Positions 1 to 9,139 of a DNA stretch of 64,000 nucleotides are shown here, piece by piece. Under the pieces are notes generated by a model that saw only the letters and a program-made list of their open reading frames with translations, was not told the DNA's origin and ran no database searches. Origin of the DNA: Gemmatimonadota bacterium (lineage in GTDB: Bacteria; Gemmatimonadota; Gemmatimonadetes; Longimicrobiales; Gaopeijiaceae); contig JAJDUP010000013.1 in NCBI GenBank assembly GCA_022826565.1, positions 1 to 64,000 of the forward strand. The letters are read 5' to 3'. The first letter of the stretch is position 1; each line of letters opens with the position of its first letter. The position numbers and the translations under genes are program-made.

Positions 1-141
1 GAGATGGTGATGCCGGGAGACAACGTGCAGATGGAAGTCGAGCTGATCACGCCGATCGCGATGGACGAAGAGCTTCGCTTCGCGATCCGGGAAGGCGGCC
101 GCACCGTGGGCGCCGGCGTCGTTACAGAAATCATCGAGTAG
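1..141 (+). CDS. tuf: Elongation factor Tu, C-terminal end (partial)
   Basis: The first 46 codons read as the extreme C-terminus of EF-Tu (domain 3), with the family ending [17 protein letters not shown] followed by TAG. The start lies outside the window. EF-Tu delivers aminoacyl-tRNA to the ribosome. Its place directly before rpsJ is the classic end of the str operon running into the S10 operon; only 8 bases separate the two, so they are probably co-transcribed. Confidence 0.95.
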   Translation, partial: EMVMPGDNVQMEVELITPIAMDEELRFAIREGGRTVGAGVVTEIIE

Positions 142-149
142 GAAGAACC

Positions 150-509
150 ATGGCAACACCGGCGAGCCCGCCGAGCCCCGCCAGAGGGGCGTCGAAGGGG
201 ATGACGAACAGGATCAGGATACGCCTGAAGGCCTTCGACCACTGGGTTGTGGACCAGACGGCCGCAGACATTGTGCGGACCGCCCAGAAGACGGGTGCGA
301 GGATCCGCGGCCCAATCCCTCTCCCGACCCGACGGCAGCGGTGGACGGTGTTGCGTTCGCCCCACATCGACAAGAAGAGTCGGGAGCAGTTCGAACTCAG
401 GACGCACAAGCGCCTGATCGACATCGTCGAGAGCCGCCCCCAGACCATTGACGCGCTGACCAAGCTGGACCTTCCGGCGGGTGTCGACGTCGAGATCAAG
501 GTGGACTGA
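150..509 (+). CDS. rpsJ: Small ribosomal subunit protein S10
   Basis: uS10, a head protein of the 30S subunit; in other bacteria it also works in antitermination as NusE. The core begins [18 protein letters not shown] and carries the conserved segment [20 protein letters not shown]. The frame from 150 gives 119 residues, about 17 more than usual. An internal ATG at 201 (MTNRIRIRL) gives the usual length. The ATG at 150 has a purine-rich AGGAAGA just upstream; the one at 201 has AGAGGGG and GAAGGGG. The start is therefore undecided. It is the first gene of the S10 cluster, 2 bases before rplC. Confidence 0.95.
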   Translation: MATPASPPSPARGASKGMTNRIRIRLKAFDHWVVDQTAADIVRTAQKTGARIRGPIPLPTRRQRWTVLRSPHIDKKSREQFELRTHKRLIDIVESRPQTIDALTKLDLPAGVDVEIKVD

Positions 510-511
510 CG

Positions 512-1129
512 ATGGCCGGACTGATCGGAAAGAAGCTGGGGATGACACGGGTCTTCACCGACGAGGGCCGATCGGTTCCCGTGACCGTGCTGGAAGCCGG
601 GCCGTGTCCCGTCCTCCAGGTCAAGAGCGAGAAGTCCGATGGCTATTCGGCGGTTCAGGTGGGCTTCGGTGCCAAGAAGCACAAGCGCACCAGCAAGGCC
701 GAAATGGGTCACGCGTCGAAGGCGGGACTCGATGCCGCGCCCCGACTCGTCCGGGAGTTTCCCGCCGGTGAAGGCGATGCCTACGAGCCGGGCCAGGAAC
801 TAACCGTCGAGATGTTCGAGGCCGGCCAGCGGGTCCGGGTGACCGGGGTCTCGAAAGGCAAGGGGTTCCAGGGCGTGGTCAAGCGTCACGGGTTCACGGG
901 CCGGCCGGCTTCGCACGGACACCCGATGTCCCGCACCCCGGGTTCGATGGGACCCGGCACCGACCCCTCCAGAGTGATCAAGGGCAAGAAGCTCCCTGGC
1001 CGCATGGGGGGCAAGAGACGGACGGTCCGGCACCTGCAGGTCGTCCGGGTGGATTCGGAACGCAACCTGCTCTTCATCCAGGGCGGGGTTCCGGGCAGCA
1101 GGAACAGCTACGTCCTGATTCGGAAATAG
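512..1129 (+). CDS. rplC: Large ribosomal subunit protein L3
   Basis: uL3, 205 residues, binds 23S rRNA near the peptidyl transferase centre and helps start 50S assembly. It starts [19 protein letters not shown] and holds the conserved loop [19 protein letters not shown], whose Gln/Arg-rich tip approaches the catalytic centre. Second gene of the S10 cluster, with 2- and 4-base gaps on either side, so certainly co-transcribed. Confidence 0.97.
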   Translation: MAGLIGKKLGMTRVFTDEGRSVPVTVLEAGPCPVLQVKSEKSDGYSAVQVGFGAKKHKRTSKAEMGHASKAGLDAAPRLVREFPAGEGDAYEPGQELTVEMFEAGQRVRVTGVSKGKGFQGVVKRHGFTGRPASHGHPMSRTPGSMGPGTDPSRVIKGKKLPGRMGGKRRTVRHLQVVRVDSERNLLFIQGGVPGSRNSYVLIRK

Positions 1130-1133
1130 AAGC

Positions 1134-1820
1134 ATGTACAAGGCACGCTACATCAACACCGACGGTTCCGCCGGGAACGAAGTGACCCTCCCGGTCGCCC
1201 TGTTCGACGGGGTGATTCACGAGGGGGCGCTGCACCAGGCGGTGACCGCCTACCTGTCCAATCAGCGTCAGGGTACCGTCCAGCGAAAGAACCGGAGTGC
1301 GGTAGCCGGGGGCAGCCGCAAGCCATGGCGCCAGAAGGGCACGGGGCGGGCCCGGCAGGGTACCATCCGCGCGGTGCAGTGGCGCGGTGGCGGCAGGGCG
1401 TTTCCGCCGCAGTCCCGTTCCTGGACCCGGCGCGTTCCCAGGCGCATCCGCAAGCTCGCCCGCACCTCCGCCTTCAACAGCCGCGCGTCGGCGGGACGGG
1501 TGGCGGTGATCGAGGGCTTCGACTTCGAAGCGCCGAAAACCCGCAAGCTGGCCGAGCTGCTGGCCACCATCGAGCTGCCCGGCAAGGTCCTGTTCCTCAC
1601 CAACGGCGTGAACCGGAACCTGCATCTCTCCGGGCGCAACCTGGCCGGAGTGCGGGTCCTTCCCTTCGGCGAGGAATCGTCATTCGATGTGGTATGGTCC
1701 GGCACCGTGATCATCGAGGAAGCGGCGCTGGCCGGCCTCGGCGAGCGGGCCCCGACCGACGATCGGCCGCGCCGGCGTCCTATCGAGCGCGCCACGGCCG
1801 CAACCGCCGAGGGGGCATGA
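1134..1820 (+). CDS. rplD: Large ribosomal subunit protein L4
   Basis: uL4, whose extended loop lines the peptide exit tunnel. The loop is recognisable as SRKPWRQKGTGRARQGTIRA at about residues 60-80. At 228 residues it is roughly 25 longer than the E. coli protein; the extra is a charged, probably disordered tail rich in Arg, Ala and Glu. The stop TGA overlaps the rplW start (ATGATG), which indicates translational coupling. No S10-leader-type regulatory structure was recognised upstream of the cluster. Confidence 0.96.
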   Translation: MYKARYINTDGSAGNEVTLPVALFDGVIHEGALHQAVTAYLSNQRQGTVQRKNRSAVAGGSRKPWRQKGTGRARQGTIRAVQWRGGGRAFPPQSRSWTRRVPRRIRKLARTSAFNSRASAGRVAVIEGFDFEAPKTRKLAELLATIELPGKVLFLTNGVNRNLHLSGRNLAGVRVLPFGEESSFDVVWSGTVIIEEAALAGLGERAPTDDRPRRRPIERATAATAEGA

Positions 1821-2128
1821 TGCGCGAGTCCTACGATGTGATCGTGTCGCCGGTCATCACCGAAAAGACCACCGACCAGATGGCGGACAGCCTGTACACC
1901 TTCGTCGTCAACAAGCGGGCCAACAAACACGAAATCGCACGGGCGGTCGAGGCGCTGTGGGACGTCAAGGTGGAAGACGTGCGGACCATGCGCTACCCCG
2001 GGAAGGCGAAACGGGCGCTGCTCGGCCGCATGGCCAAGAACTGGGAGCTGGGGCGCCGTGCTTCCTACAAGAAGGCGGTCGTTCAGCTGGCCCATGGCGA
2101 TGAAATCGAATTCTACGAGATGGGTTGA
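1817..2128 (+). CDS. rplW: Large ribosomal subunit protein L23
   Basis: uL23, 103 residues, sits at the tunnel exit and docks trigger factor and SRP. Recognised by SYDVIVSPVITEKTTDQM at the N-terminus and FVVNKRANKHEIARAVEALW. The start is one of two adjacent ATGs (1817 or 1820) preceded by GAGGGGG. It overlaps the rplD stop by 4 bases. Family length and order (rplD-rplW-rplB) are normal. Confidence 0.95.
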   Translation: MMRESYDVIVSPVITEKTTDQMADSLYTFVVNKRANKHEIARAVEALWDVKVEDVRTMRYPGKAKRALLGRMAKNWELGRRASYKKAVVQLAHGDEIEFYEMG

Positions 2129-2131
2129 TCC

Positions 2132-2971
2132 ATGGCTCTGAAGAAATTCAAACCTGTCACGCCCGGAAGCCGATTCCGGTCGACGACAGCCAAGGACGCC
2201 GTCACCCGCAAGGGGCCAGAAAAGTCCCTCACCGAGCCGCTGACCCGGTCGGGCGGTCGAAATCACCACGGCCGGATCACGATGCGCCGGCGCGGCGGCG
2301 GCAACAAGCGCCGCTACCGCAGGGTGGACTTCAAACGGGACAAGTTCGGCGTGCGCGGCAAGATCGCCGCTGTCGAATACGATCCCAACCGGTCGGCGTT
2401 CATTTCGCTGATCCACTACGAGGACGGCGAGAAGCGCTACATCCTGTACGTGCGCGGAACCGGCGTGGGCGACACGGTTTCATCGGGTCCCGATGCAGAC
2501 GTCCGGCCGGGCAACGCGCTCCCGCTCGAGCGGATTCCTCTCGGCACCACGGTCCACAACGTCGAGATGAAACCCGGCAAGGGCGGTCAGTTGGCCCGCT
2601 CCGCCGGAGCCGGTGTGCAGGTCGTCGCCAAGGAGGGGGACTACGTCACCCTGCGGCTCCCGTCCACCGAGGTCCGCCGCATTCACAAGCGGTGCCTGGC
2701 CACCGTCGGACAGGTCGGCAACGCCGACCACAATCTGCGGTCGCTCGGCAAGGCCGGGGCGACCCGGTGGCGGGGCCGGCGGCCCAAGGTGCGGGGTGTT
2801 GCCATGAATCCGGTGGACCATCCCCTCGGAGGCGGTGAGGGCAAGGCGTCCGGAGGACGTCCCCCGGTGACCCCGTGGGGCAAGCCGGAAGGGGCAAAGA
2901 CCCGCAAGAGAAAGAAACAGTCAAACCAGTTCATCGTCCGTGGACGCAAGCGCGGCAAGGCCACGCGCTAG
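2132..2971 (+). CDS. rplB: Large ribosomal subunit protein L2
   Basis: uL2, 279 residues, the largest core protein of the 50S, needed for subunit joining and peptidyl transfer. The RNA-binding N-terminal part ([19 protein letters not shown]) and C-terminal SH3-like part are both intact. The universally conserved segment near the C-terminus reads [17 protein letters not shown]. The first His (E. coli H229 by my count) is kept, but the usual His two residues later is Leu here. It lies 3 bases after rplW. Confidence 0.97.
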   Translation: MALKKFKPVTPGSRFRSTTAKDAVTRKGPEKSLTEPLTRSGGRNHHGRITMRRRGGGNKRRYRRVDFKRDKFGVRGKIAAVEYDPNRSAFISLIHYEDGEKRYILYVRGTGVGDTVSSGPDADVRPGNALPLERIPLGTTVHNVEMKPGKGGQLARSAGAGVQVVAKEGDYVTLRLPSTEVRRIHKRCLATVGQVGNADHNLRSLGKAGATRWRGRRPKVRGVAMNPVDHPLGGGEGKASGGRPPVTPWGKPEGAKTRKRKKQSNQFIVRGRKRGKATR

Positions 2972-3004
2972 CGACGGGCAAGAGGGAGACCGAGGAAGAG
3001 CAAT

Positions 3005-3289
3005 ATGCCGCGAAGCGTGAGGAAGGGCCCGTTCATCGACGAGAAGTTGCTGCGCAGGGTCGAGGCGATGAACTCGCGGAACGAGCGGACCGTCGTTCGC
3101 ACCTGGTCGCGCGCGTCGACGATTTCGCCCGATTTCGTCGGCCACACGATCGCGGTGCACAACGGCAACAAGTTCATCCCGGTCTACATCAGCGAAAACA
3201 TGGTGGGCCACAAGCTCGGCGAGTTCGCACCCACACGGCTATTCCGCGGTCACGGCGGCAAGCTCGCCGACAAGCGGTCGAACAGGTAG
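3005..3289 (+). CDS. rpsS: Small ribosomal subunit protein S19
   Basis: uS19, 94 residues, forms the head complex with S13 near the A-site tRNA. Starts [20 protein letters not shown] and carries the conserved [19 protein letters not shown]. The 33-base gap before it is one of the longer ones here and contains AGAGGGAGA followed by GGAAGAG as ribosome-binding purine tracts. Standard position between rplB and rplV. Confidence 0.96.
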   Translation: MPRSVRKGPFIDEKLLRRVEAMNSRNERTVVRTWSRASTISPDFVGHTIAVHNGNKFIPVYISENMVGHKLGEFAPTRLFRGHGGKLADKRSNR

Positions 3290-3300
3290 GAGACGGGGTC

Positions 3301-3654
3301 ATGGAAGCGCGAGCGATCGCCAAGCACATCAGAATGAGTCCGAGAAAGGTGCGGCTGGTGGTTGACCTGATCCGCGGCCGCTCCGTCAACGACGCGGTGT
3401 CCGTCCTCAGGTTCTCGAAGAAGGCCGCGGCCGTCCCCGTCGGAAAGACGCTCCGCTCGGCGGTGGCCAACGCCCAGGACCTTGCGGACCGGGACGGGGC
3501 CTCGGTCGACGTGGACGACATGGTGATCAGCCGCGCCTTCGTTGACGAAGGACCCACCCTCAAGCGCTGGCGGGCGGGCGCCATGGGACGCGCGACGCCC
3601 CGCAAGCGCAGGACAAGCCACATCACGGTCGAAGTGAAAGCGAAGGAGAGTTGA
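3301..3654 (+). CDS. rplV: Large ribosomal subunit protein L22
   Basis: uL22, 117 residues, with a beta-hairpin reaching into the exit tunnel. Recognised by IAKHIRMSPRKVRLVVDLIR and by ALKRWRAGAMGRA-like text (here PTLKRWRAGAMGRATPRKRR) in the hairpin. The open frame extends far upstream, but ATG 3301, preceded by GTAGGAGACGGGG, gives the normal length and follows rpsS by 11 bases, so it is preferred. Confidence 0.96.
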   Translation: MEARAIAKHIRMSPRKVRLVVDLIRGRSVNDAVSVLRFSKKAAAVPVGKTLRSAVANAQDLADRDGASVDVDDMVISRAFVDEGPTLKRWRAGAMGRATPRKRRTSHITVEVKAKES

Positions 3655-3657
3655 CGG

Positions 3658-4329
3658 ATGGGTCAAAAAACCCACCCACACGGATTCAGGCTCGGGATCG
3701 TGGCGGATTGGCGTTCCCGTTGGTACGCCGAGCGGGACTTCCCGAAGCTGTTGAAGGAGGATCACACGATCCGCACCTACCTTCACCGGCGCCTGAATCA
3801 CGCCGCTTTGGCCAAAGTGGACATCGCCCGCAAGCCGTCCAAGCTGGTGGTGACGCTCCACACGGCGCGACCCGGCGTGGTGATCGGAAAGCGGGGGGCA
3901 GAGGTGGACAAGCTCCGCGACGAGTTGGCCGTGCTGACCAACAGCGAGGTGTCGGTCAACGTCGAGGAAATCAAGCGCCCGGAGCTGAACGCGCGCCTGG
4001 TGGCCGACAACGTTGCGCACCAGATCCGTCAGCGGATCTCGTTCCGCCGGGCGATGAAGCGAGCCGTCCAGTCGGCGATGCGCGCCGGGGCCGAGGGGAT
4101 TCGCATCCAGTGCGCCGGACGGCTTGGCGGAGCGGAGATCGCCCGCACGGAGGGCTACAACGAGGGCCGCGTGCCCCTTCACACCCTTCGCGCCGACATC
4201 GACTACGCGCACGTCGAAGCCGCGACCACCTACGGGGTCGTCGGTGTGAAGTGCTGGATTTTCAAGGGTGAAGTGATCGAGGACCGCTTCGGACGGACCT
4301 ACTCGGCCGGACCGGGCGCCCGAGGATAG
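3658..4329 (+). CDS. rpsC: Small ribosomal subunit protein S3
   Basis: uS3, 223 residues, part of the mRNA entry channel and its helicase activity. Starts [23 protein letters not shown] domain carries [19 protein letters not shown] at about residues 75-93, and the C-terminal part has [14 protein letters not shown]. It lies 3 bases after rplV. Confidence 0.97.
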   Translation: MGQKTHPHGFRLGIVADWRSRWYAERDFPKLLKEDHTIRTYLHRRLNHAALAKVDIARKPSKLVVTLHTARPGVVIGKRGAEVDKLRDELAVLTNSEVSVNVEEIKRPELNARLVADNVAHQIRQRISFRRAMKRAVQSAMRAGAEGIRIQCAGRLGGAEIARTEGYNEGRVPLHTLRADIDYAHVEAATTYGVVGVKCWIFKGEVIEDRFGRTYSAGPGARG

Positions 4330-4338
4330 GGATCGCAG

Positions 4339-4755
4339 ATGCTAGCACCGAAACGGATCAGGCGCCGCAAGACCCACAAGGGCAAGATGCGGGGCAAGGC
4401 ATACCGGGGGAGCAAGGTGTCCTTCGGTCAGTATGGCCTGCAGGCCCTCGAGGCCAGCTGGATCACCAACCGTCAGATCGAGTCCGCCCGTGTGGCGATC
4501 ACCCGGCACGTGAGGAGAGGCGGCAAGGTCTGGATCCGCATCTTTCCGGACAAGCCGATCACCAAAAAGCCCGCCGAGACGCGCATGGGGAAGGGCAAGG
4601 GCAATCCGGAGGAGTGGGTGGCCGTCGTGAAGCCGGGCAGGATCATGTTCGAGCTCGAGGGAGTCGGCGTGGAAAGAGCCCGCCGGGCCATGGAGCTTGC
4701 CTCTTTCAAGCTTCCCGTGAAGACGCGCTTCGTCGAGCGGGAAACGCAGCTGTAG
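4339..4755 (+). CDS. rplP: Large ribosomal subunit protein L16
   Basis: uL16, 138 residues, contacts A-site tRNA and organises the 50S central protuberance. Identified by [19 protein letters not shown], by [20 protein letters not shown] and by the C-terminal [14 protein letters not shown]. It follows rpsC by 9 bases. Confidence 0.97.
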   Translation: MLAPKRIRRRKTHKGKMRGKAYRGSKVSFGQYGLQALEASWITNRQIESARVAITRHVRRGGKVWIRIFPDKPITKKPAETRMGKGKGNPEEWVAVVKPGRIMFELEGVGVERARRAMELASFKLPVKTRFVERETQL

Positions 4756-4783
4756 ACCAGAACGAGTTACGGAGAGCGATACC

Positions 4784-4984
4784 GTGAAGGCTGAAGAAGT
4801 TCGAGAGCTGGACAACGCGGAACTCGGGCACCGCCTGGGCGAGTTGAAGATGGAGCAGTTCCGGCTCCGTTTCCGCAGCGCGACCATGCAGCTCGAAAAC
4901 CCCAGGCTCCTGAGGGAGATCCGGCGGGATATCGCTCGAATCAAGACCATACTTCACGAACGCCGGAGTGCCAGCGATGAGTGA
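4784..4984 (+). CDS. rpmC: Large ribosomal subunit protein L29
   Basis: uL29, 66 residues, a helical hairpin near the tunnel exit next to L23. Recognised by [20 protein letters not shown] and [15 protein letters not shown] text ([14 protein letters not shown]). Start is GTG with GGAGAG 7 bases upstream. The 3' end overlaps rpsQ by 8 bases. Confidence 0.94.
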   Translation: MKAEEVRELDNAELGHRLGELKMEQFRLRFRSATMQLENPRLLREIRRDIARIKTILHERRSASDE

Positions 4985-5243
4985 CAACAACGGCCGCAGC
5001 CGGCGCAAGGTGCGGGTGGGGGTCGTGGTCGGCGACAAGGCCGACAAGACCGTGACCGTGCTGGTCGAACGGCGCTTCGGCCATCCGCTCTACGGCAAGA
5101 TGGTGAAGCGTACCAGGAAGTATCACGCCCACGACGAGGCGAACGAGTACCGGACCGGAGACACGGTTTCGATCATGGAGACGCGTCCGCTCTCGAAAAC
5201 CAAGAGGTGGCGCGTCGTTGAACTTATCGAGCGGCCCGCCTGA
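4977..5243 (+). CDS. rpsQ: Small ribosomal subunit protein S17
   Basis: uS17, 88 residues, an early-binding 16S rRNA protein with an OB fold. Recognised by [20 protein letters not shown] and [23 protein letters not shown] 4977, in ATGAGTGA, is preferred over an in-frame GTG at 4968 because CGGAG lies 8 bases upstream. The gene starts inside the end of rpmC, which implies coupling. Confidence 0.95.
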   Translation: MSDNNGRSRRKVRVGVVVGDKADKTVTVLVERRFGHPLYGKMVKRTRKYHAHDEANEYRTGDTVSIMETRPLSKTKRWRVVELIERPA

Positions 5244-5279
5244 GCGGCCCGGCTCTGAGGACGAACTGGACAGAGTACG

Positions 5280-5648
5280 ATGATCCAACAGGAATCAATG
5301 TTGAAGATCGCGGACAACTCCGGCGCCCGGCGCGCCCTGTGCATACGTGTGCTCGGCGGGTCGGGGCGGCGGTACGCGCGCATTGGCGACCGGGTCATCG
5401 TGACCATCAAGGACGCTGTCCCGAACGCAGGGGTGAAAAAGGGCGAGGTGATGGAAGCGGTGGTGGTGCGCACGGCCAAGGAGATGCGCCGGCGCGACGG
5501 AACGTACATCCGCTTCGACGACAACGCCGCGGTGCTGATCAACGCGCAGAAGGAGCCCCGGGGGACCCGCATCTTCGGGCCCGTGGGTCGTGAACTTCGC
5601 GAAAAGCGGTATATGAGAATCGTCTCCCTGGCTCCGGAGGTGCTGTAG
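5280..5648 (+). CDS. rplN: Large ribosomal subunit protein L14
   Basis: uL14, 122 residues, at the subunit interface, where silencing factor RsfS also docks. Starts [20 protein letters not shown] and has [19 protein letters not shown] in the second half. Normal length; 36 bases after rpsQ. Confidence 0.97.
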   Translation: MIQQESMLKIADNSGARRALCIRVLGGSGRRYARIGDRVIVTIKDAVPNAGVKKGEVMEAVVVRTAKEMRRRDGTYIRFDDNAAVLINAQKEPRGTRIFGPVGRELREKRYMRIVSLAPEVL

Positions 5649-5651
5649 ACC

Positions 5652-5987
5652 ATGGCCAGTGGCAATACCAGGATCATGAAGGGCGACCGGGTGCGCGTCA
5701 TACGCGGCAACGAGCGCGATGCCGAGGGCACGGTGCTGAGGGTGCTGCACGGCGCCAACCGAGTGGTCGTACAGGGCGTGAACATGCGCAAGCGCCATGC
5801 GCGTCCGACCCAGGCGAATCCGGAGGGGGGGATTATCAGCTTCGAGGGGTCGATCGACCTCTCGAACGTGATGCTCGTGGATCCCGCCAGCGGGGACGCC
5901 AGCCGGGTGCGGATGCGCGTCGAGCCGGACGGCTTCAAGGAACGCATAGCCGTGAAGAGCGGCAACCCGATCCCAAAACCGGGCTGA
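5652..5987 (+). CDS. rplX: Large ribosomal subunit protein L24
   Basis: uL24, 111 residues, a 50S assembly initiator with a KOW motif. [20 protein letters not shown] at the N-terminus is the KOW segment, followed by [20 protein letters not shown] and [20 protein letters not shown]. It lies 3 bases after rplN. Confidence 0.96.
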   Translation: MASGNTRIMKGDRVRVIRGNERDAEGTVLRVLHGANRVVVQGVNMRKRHARPTQANPEGGIISFEGSIDLSNVMLVDPASGDASRVRMRVEPDGFKERIAVKSGNPIPKPG

Positions 5988-6018
5988 TCGCGTGAGTACG
6001 AACGGAGACCATCGGAAC

Positions 6019-6594
6019 ATGAAGGAACCAAGACTCCAGGCCCACTACAAGGAGGTTGCCAGGCCGGCGCTGCGGAAACAGTTCGGCTTCGACAACCCCC
6101 ATCAGATCCCGCATGTCGTCAAGGTGACGATCAACGTAGGGGTCGGAGAGGGCAGCAGAGACCGCAAGCTCATCGATTCGGTCGCGGGCGAGCTGGCGGT
6201 CATCACGGGTCAGAAGGCCGTGATCACGCGGGCCCGCAAGTCGATCTCGAACTTTCGGCTGCGCGAGGGCATGCCGGTAGGCGCGTCGGTGACGCTGCGC
6301 CGCCGGAACATGTGGGAGTTCCTCGACCGCTTCGTCTCGATCGCGGTGCCGCGAATTCGCGACTTCCGCGGCCTGAACACGCGGTCGTTCGACGGCCGCG
6401 GCAACTACACGGTGGGGATCAGAGAGCAGATCATCTTTCCGGAAGTGGACTACGACAAGGTCAGCCGAATTCACGGCATGGATGTTTCGATCGTTACCTC
6501 GACCAACAAGGACGACCAGGCGTACGCACTCCTGCGGCAGTTGGGATTCCCCTTCCGCGGCGAGATTCCGGTGATCATCGGGGCGCAGGCCTGA
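6019..6594 (+). CDS. rplE: Large ribosomal subunit protein L5
   Basis: uL5, 191 residues from ATG 6019, binds 5S rRNA in the central protuberance. Recognised by [40 protein letters not shown] and [20 protein letters not shown]. An upstream in-frame GTG at 5992 adds nine residues (STNGDHRN) unlike the family. ATG 6019 has CGGAGA about 11 bases upstream and fits known lengths better. rpsN, which normally follows, is missing: the next gene starts 22 bases later. Confidence 0.95.
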   Translation: MKEPRLQAHYKEVARPALRKQFGFDNPHQIPHVVKVTINVGVGEGSRDRKLIDSVAGELAVITGQKAVITRARKSISNFRLREGMPVGASVTLRRRNMWEFLDRFVSIAVPRIRDFRGLNTRSFDGRGNYTVGIREQIIFPEVDYDKVSRIHGMDVSIVTSTNKDDQAYALLRQLGFPFRGEIPVIIGAQA

Positions 6595-6616
6595 CCAGGA
6601 GAAGAGTAAACCGACC

Positions 6617-7009
6617 ATGATGACCGATCCCATTGCGGACATGCTCACGCGGATTCGCAACGCCGGCCAGGCGGGGCACCGATGGGCCGATATCCCGCTG
6701 TCCAAGCTCAAGGTGGAGATGGCGCGGCTCCTGAAGGAGAACGCCTTCGTGTACGACTACAAGGTGCTGAATGACGGGCGCCACGGACTCGTGCGCGTCT
6801 ACCTGAAGTATTACGAGGGGGAGCCCGTAATCCGGCACATCGCCCGCGTGTCGCGCCCGGGACGGCGCCGGTACGTCGGGGCCGACGATATCCCGAGAGT
6901 GAGGGGCGGCCTGGGCATGGCGGTGATGTCCACCTCGCGCGGCCTGCTGTCCGATGGCGGCGCACGCGCGGCGCGGGTGGGTGGCGAAGTTCTGGCCGAG
7001 GTCTGGTAG
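6617..7009 (+). CDS. rpsH: Small ribosomal subunit protein S8
   Basis: uS8, about 130 residues, binds the central domain of 16S rRNA; in E. coli it also represses the spc operon. Recognised by TDPIADMLTRIRNAGQAGH at the start and GLGMAVMSTSRGLLSD near the C-terminus. Two adjacent ATGs (6617, 6620) are possible starts, behind AGGAGAAGAG. It directly follows rplE because rpsN is absent. Confidence 0.95.
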   Translation: MMTDPIADMLTRIRNAGQAGHRWADIPLSKLKVEMARLLKENAFVYDYKVLNDGRHGLVRVYLKYYEGEPVIRHIARVSRPGRRRYVGADDIPRVRGGLGMAVMSTSRGLLSDGGARAARVGGEVLAEVW

Positions 7010-7017
7010 GAGGATTC

Positions 7018-7566
7018 ATGTCACGTATCGGCAAGATGCCCGTGGAGGTGCCGGCAGGGGTCACGGTGACCCTCGACGGGCAGCGGGTTGCGGCCAGGGG
7101 CCCCAAGGGCCAACTGGAGTTCGAGGTGCGCACGCCCATTACGGTGGGATGGGGCGGCGACGGCGGGAGGGAGATCGTCGTCACCCGGCCCTCGGACCAG
7201 AAGGACCACCGCGCGCTTCACGGATTGAGTCGCGCGCTCATCAACAACATCGTTCTCGGGGTCAGCCAGGGATTCAGCAAGACCCTCGAGATCGTCGGCG
7301 TGGGGTATCGGGCGCAGACCAGAGGGAAGGGACTCGAACTCAGGCTGGGTTACTCGCACAACATCGAATACCCGGCTCCCGACGGGATCAGCTTCGAAAC
7401 CCCCAACCCTACGACCATCGTCGTACGCGGAGCGGACAAGCAGCTGGTCGGCCACACCGCCGCTGTCATTCGCTCCTTCCGCCCCCCGGAGCCCTACAAG
7501 GGCAAGGGGATCAGATACCAGGGTGAACATGTCCGGCGGAAAGCCGGCAAGACGGCCGGAAAGTGA
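7018..7566 (+). CDS. rplF: Large ribosomal subunit protein L6
   Basis: uL6, 182 residues, two similar domains near the GTPase-associated centre. Starts MSRIGKMPVEVPAGVTVTLD; the C-terminal signature PEPYKGKGIRYQGEHVRRKA is intact. TAGGAGG lies just upstream of the ATG and forms a strong ribosome-binding site. 8 bases after rpsH. Confidence 0.97.
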   Translation: MSRIGKMPVEVPAGVTVTLDGQRVAARGPKGQLEFEVRTPITVGWGGDGGREIVVTRPSDQKDHRALHGLSRALINNIVLGVSQGFSKTLEIVGVGYRAQTRGKGLELRLGYSHNIEYPAPDGISFETPNPTTIVVRGADKQLVGHTAAVIRSFRPPEPYKGKGIRYQGEHVRRKAGKTAGK

Positions 7567-7580
7567 CGGCCTGACCGACC

Positions 7581-7967
7581 ATGATCAAAGCACGAAAACT
7601 GAGAAAGAGCCGCCAGCTGCAGCGCAAGCGCCGCCACGCGCGGATCCGCAAGAAGGTGCACGGCACCAGCGGGAGGCCGCGCCTGGCCGTATACCGTTCG
7701 CTCAGAAACATCGAGGGCCAGTTGATCGACGACGATGCCCGCCACACGCTGGTGGGGCTTTCCACGCTCGCGCCTGATCTTCGCGAGGGTCCGCCCGACG
7801 CGGGCAGCGGCAAGATCGGCGCGGCCCGCACCGCGGGCAAACGGCTGGCGGAGCGCGCCTTGGAGCGCGGCATCACCACCGTGGTCTTCGACCGCGGAGG
7901 GTATCGCTACCACGGACGCGTGAAGGCGTTCGCAGAGGGTGCACGAGAGGGAGGCCTGGTCTTCTGA
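7581..7967 (+). CDS. rplR: Large ribosomal subunit protein L18
   Basis: uL18, 128 residues, binds 5S rRNA. The basic N-terminus ([20 protein letters not shown]), the segment [20 protein letters not shown] and the ending [20 protein letters not shown] are all characteristic. The stop overlaps the rpsE start by one base (TGATG). Confidence 0.96.
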   Translation: MIKARKLRKSRQLQRKRRHARIRKKVHGTSGRPRLAVYRSLRNIEGQLIDDDARHTLVGLSTLAPDLREGPPDAGSGKIGAARTAGKRLAERALERGITTVVFDRGGYRYHGRVKAFAEGAREGGLVF

Positions 7968-8488
7968 TGGCAATGGACAAGAGAGGGCCGCGCGACGGAG
8001 CGGAGCAGGTCGAAAACCTCATTCACATCAACCGGGTGGCGAAGGTCGTGAAGGGCGGCCGCCGTTTCTCGTTCACCGCACTCGTCGCGGTTGGCGACCA
8101 GGCCGGCCGCGTCGGAATCGCGCACGCCAAGGCGAGCGAGGTGGCCGAGGCCATCCGCAAGGCCTTCGAGCAGGGCCGGCGCAACATGGTCAAGGTTCCG
8201 GTGGTCAACGGCACGATTCCCCACGAGATTATCGGACGCTGGGGCGCGGGGCGCGTGCTGATGCGCCCGGCCGCGCCCGGTACCGGGGTGATCGCCGGCG
8301 GTCCCGTGCGGGCGGTTCTCGAAGCCGCCGGGATCACCGACGTGCTGACGAAGTGCCTGGGGACCAACAATCCCATCAACGTGGTGCGGGCAACCATGCG
8401 CGGTCTCGAATCTCTCGTAACCGCGTACGACGTGGCCGCCGCCAGGGGCATCACCGTGGAACAGCTTGGAGCGGATACCCATGGCTAG
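7967..8488 (+). CDS. rpsE: Small ribosomal subunit protein S5
   Basis: uS5, 173 residues, at the mRNA entry site and important for decoding accuracy. The N-terminal dsRNA-binding-like part has [20 protein letters not shown]; the C-terminal part has [20 protein letters not shown]. Its last 8 bases overlap rpmD. Confidence 0.96.
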   Translation: MAMDKRGPRDGAEQVENLIHINRVAKVVKGGRRFSFTALVAVGDQAGRVGIAHAKASEVAEAIRKAFEQGRRNMVKVPVVNGTIPHEIIGRWGAGRVLMRPAAPGTGVIAGGPVRAVLEAAGITDVLTKCLGTNNPINVVRATMRGLESLVTAYDVAAARGITVEQLGADTHG

Positions 8489-8666
8489 GCGGCTGAGGAT
8501 CACCCAGGTTCGGAGTGCGCTGGGGCGCCAGAAGATTCAGCAGCGAACCCTGCTCGCCCTGGGAATAAAACGGCATCAGCAGTCCGTGGTCCACAACGAC
8601 ACACCCGCAATTCGCGGGATGATCGCAAAGCTGGAGCACCTGCTTGAGGTTACGGAGGTGGATTGA
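8481..8666 (+). CDS. rpmD: Large ribosomal subunit protein L30
   Basis: uL30, 61 residues. Recognised by [40 protein letters not shown] and the ending [18 protein letters not shown] 8481 gives the normal length; it sits inside the end of rpsE, and rplO follows after 3 bases. Confidence 0.94.
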   Translation: MARRLRITQVRSALGRQKIQQRTLLALGIKRHQQSVVHNDTPAIRGMIAKLEHLLEVTEVD

Positions 8667-8669
8667 CCC

Positions 8670-9131
8670 ATGATCGAACTGCACAACCTCAAGCCCGCCA
8701 AGGGCAAGCGCCGCGGACGCAAGCGCGTCGGACGGGGACCGGGTTCCGGCAAGGGCAAGACGTCGGGACGAGGCCAAAAGGGCCAGAATTCGCGTTCGGG
8801 CGGAGGCGTGCCCGCGTGGTTCGAAGGCGGCCAGATGCCGTTGCAGCGGCGCATCCCGAAGCGCGGCTTCACCAACCGCAACCGGGTCGAGTACCAGGTC
8901 GTGAACGTCGGCGACCTGCACATCCTCAGCGGTGAAGCCACGCCGGAGAGCCTGCGCGAAGCGGGGTTGATCCGCACGCTGCAGAGGCCGGTGAAGATCC
9001 TGGGGACCGGTGACGCGGCCGGCCCGATCAACTGCTCTGTGCACGCCGTCAGCGGCGCTGCCCGCGCCAAGATCGAGGCTGCCGGCGGCTCGGTGACGAT
9101 TCTTGCCCCGCGTCGCGGGGCGGAGGAGTAA
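8670..9131 (+). CDS. rplO: Large ribosomal subunit protein L15
   Basis: uL15, 153 residues, a late-assembly 50S protein. The Gly/Arg/Lys-rich N-terminal arm ([20 protein letters not shown]) and the segment [17 protein letters not shown] are diagnostic. Last ribosomal gene before secY, as in most bacteria; 8-base gap. Confidence 0.96.
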   Translation: MIELHNLKPAKGKRRGRKRVGRGPGSGKGKTSGRGQKGQNSRSGGGVPAWFEGGQMPLQRRIPKRGFTNRNRVEYQVVNVGDLHILSGEATPESLREAGLIRTLQRPVKILGTGDAAGPINCSVHAVSGAARAKIEAAGGSVTILAPRRGAEE

Positions 9132-9139
9132 GTCCGGCG

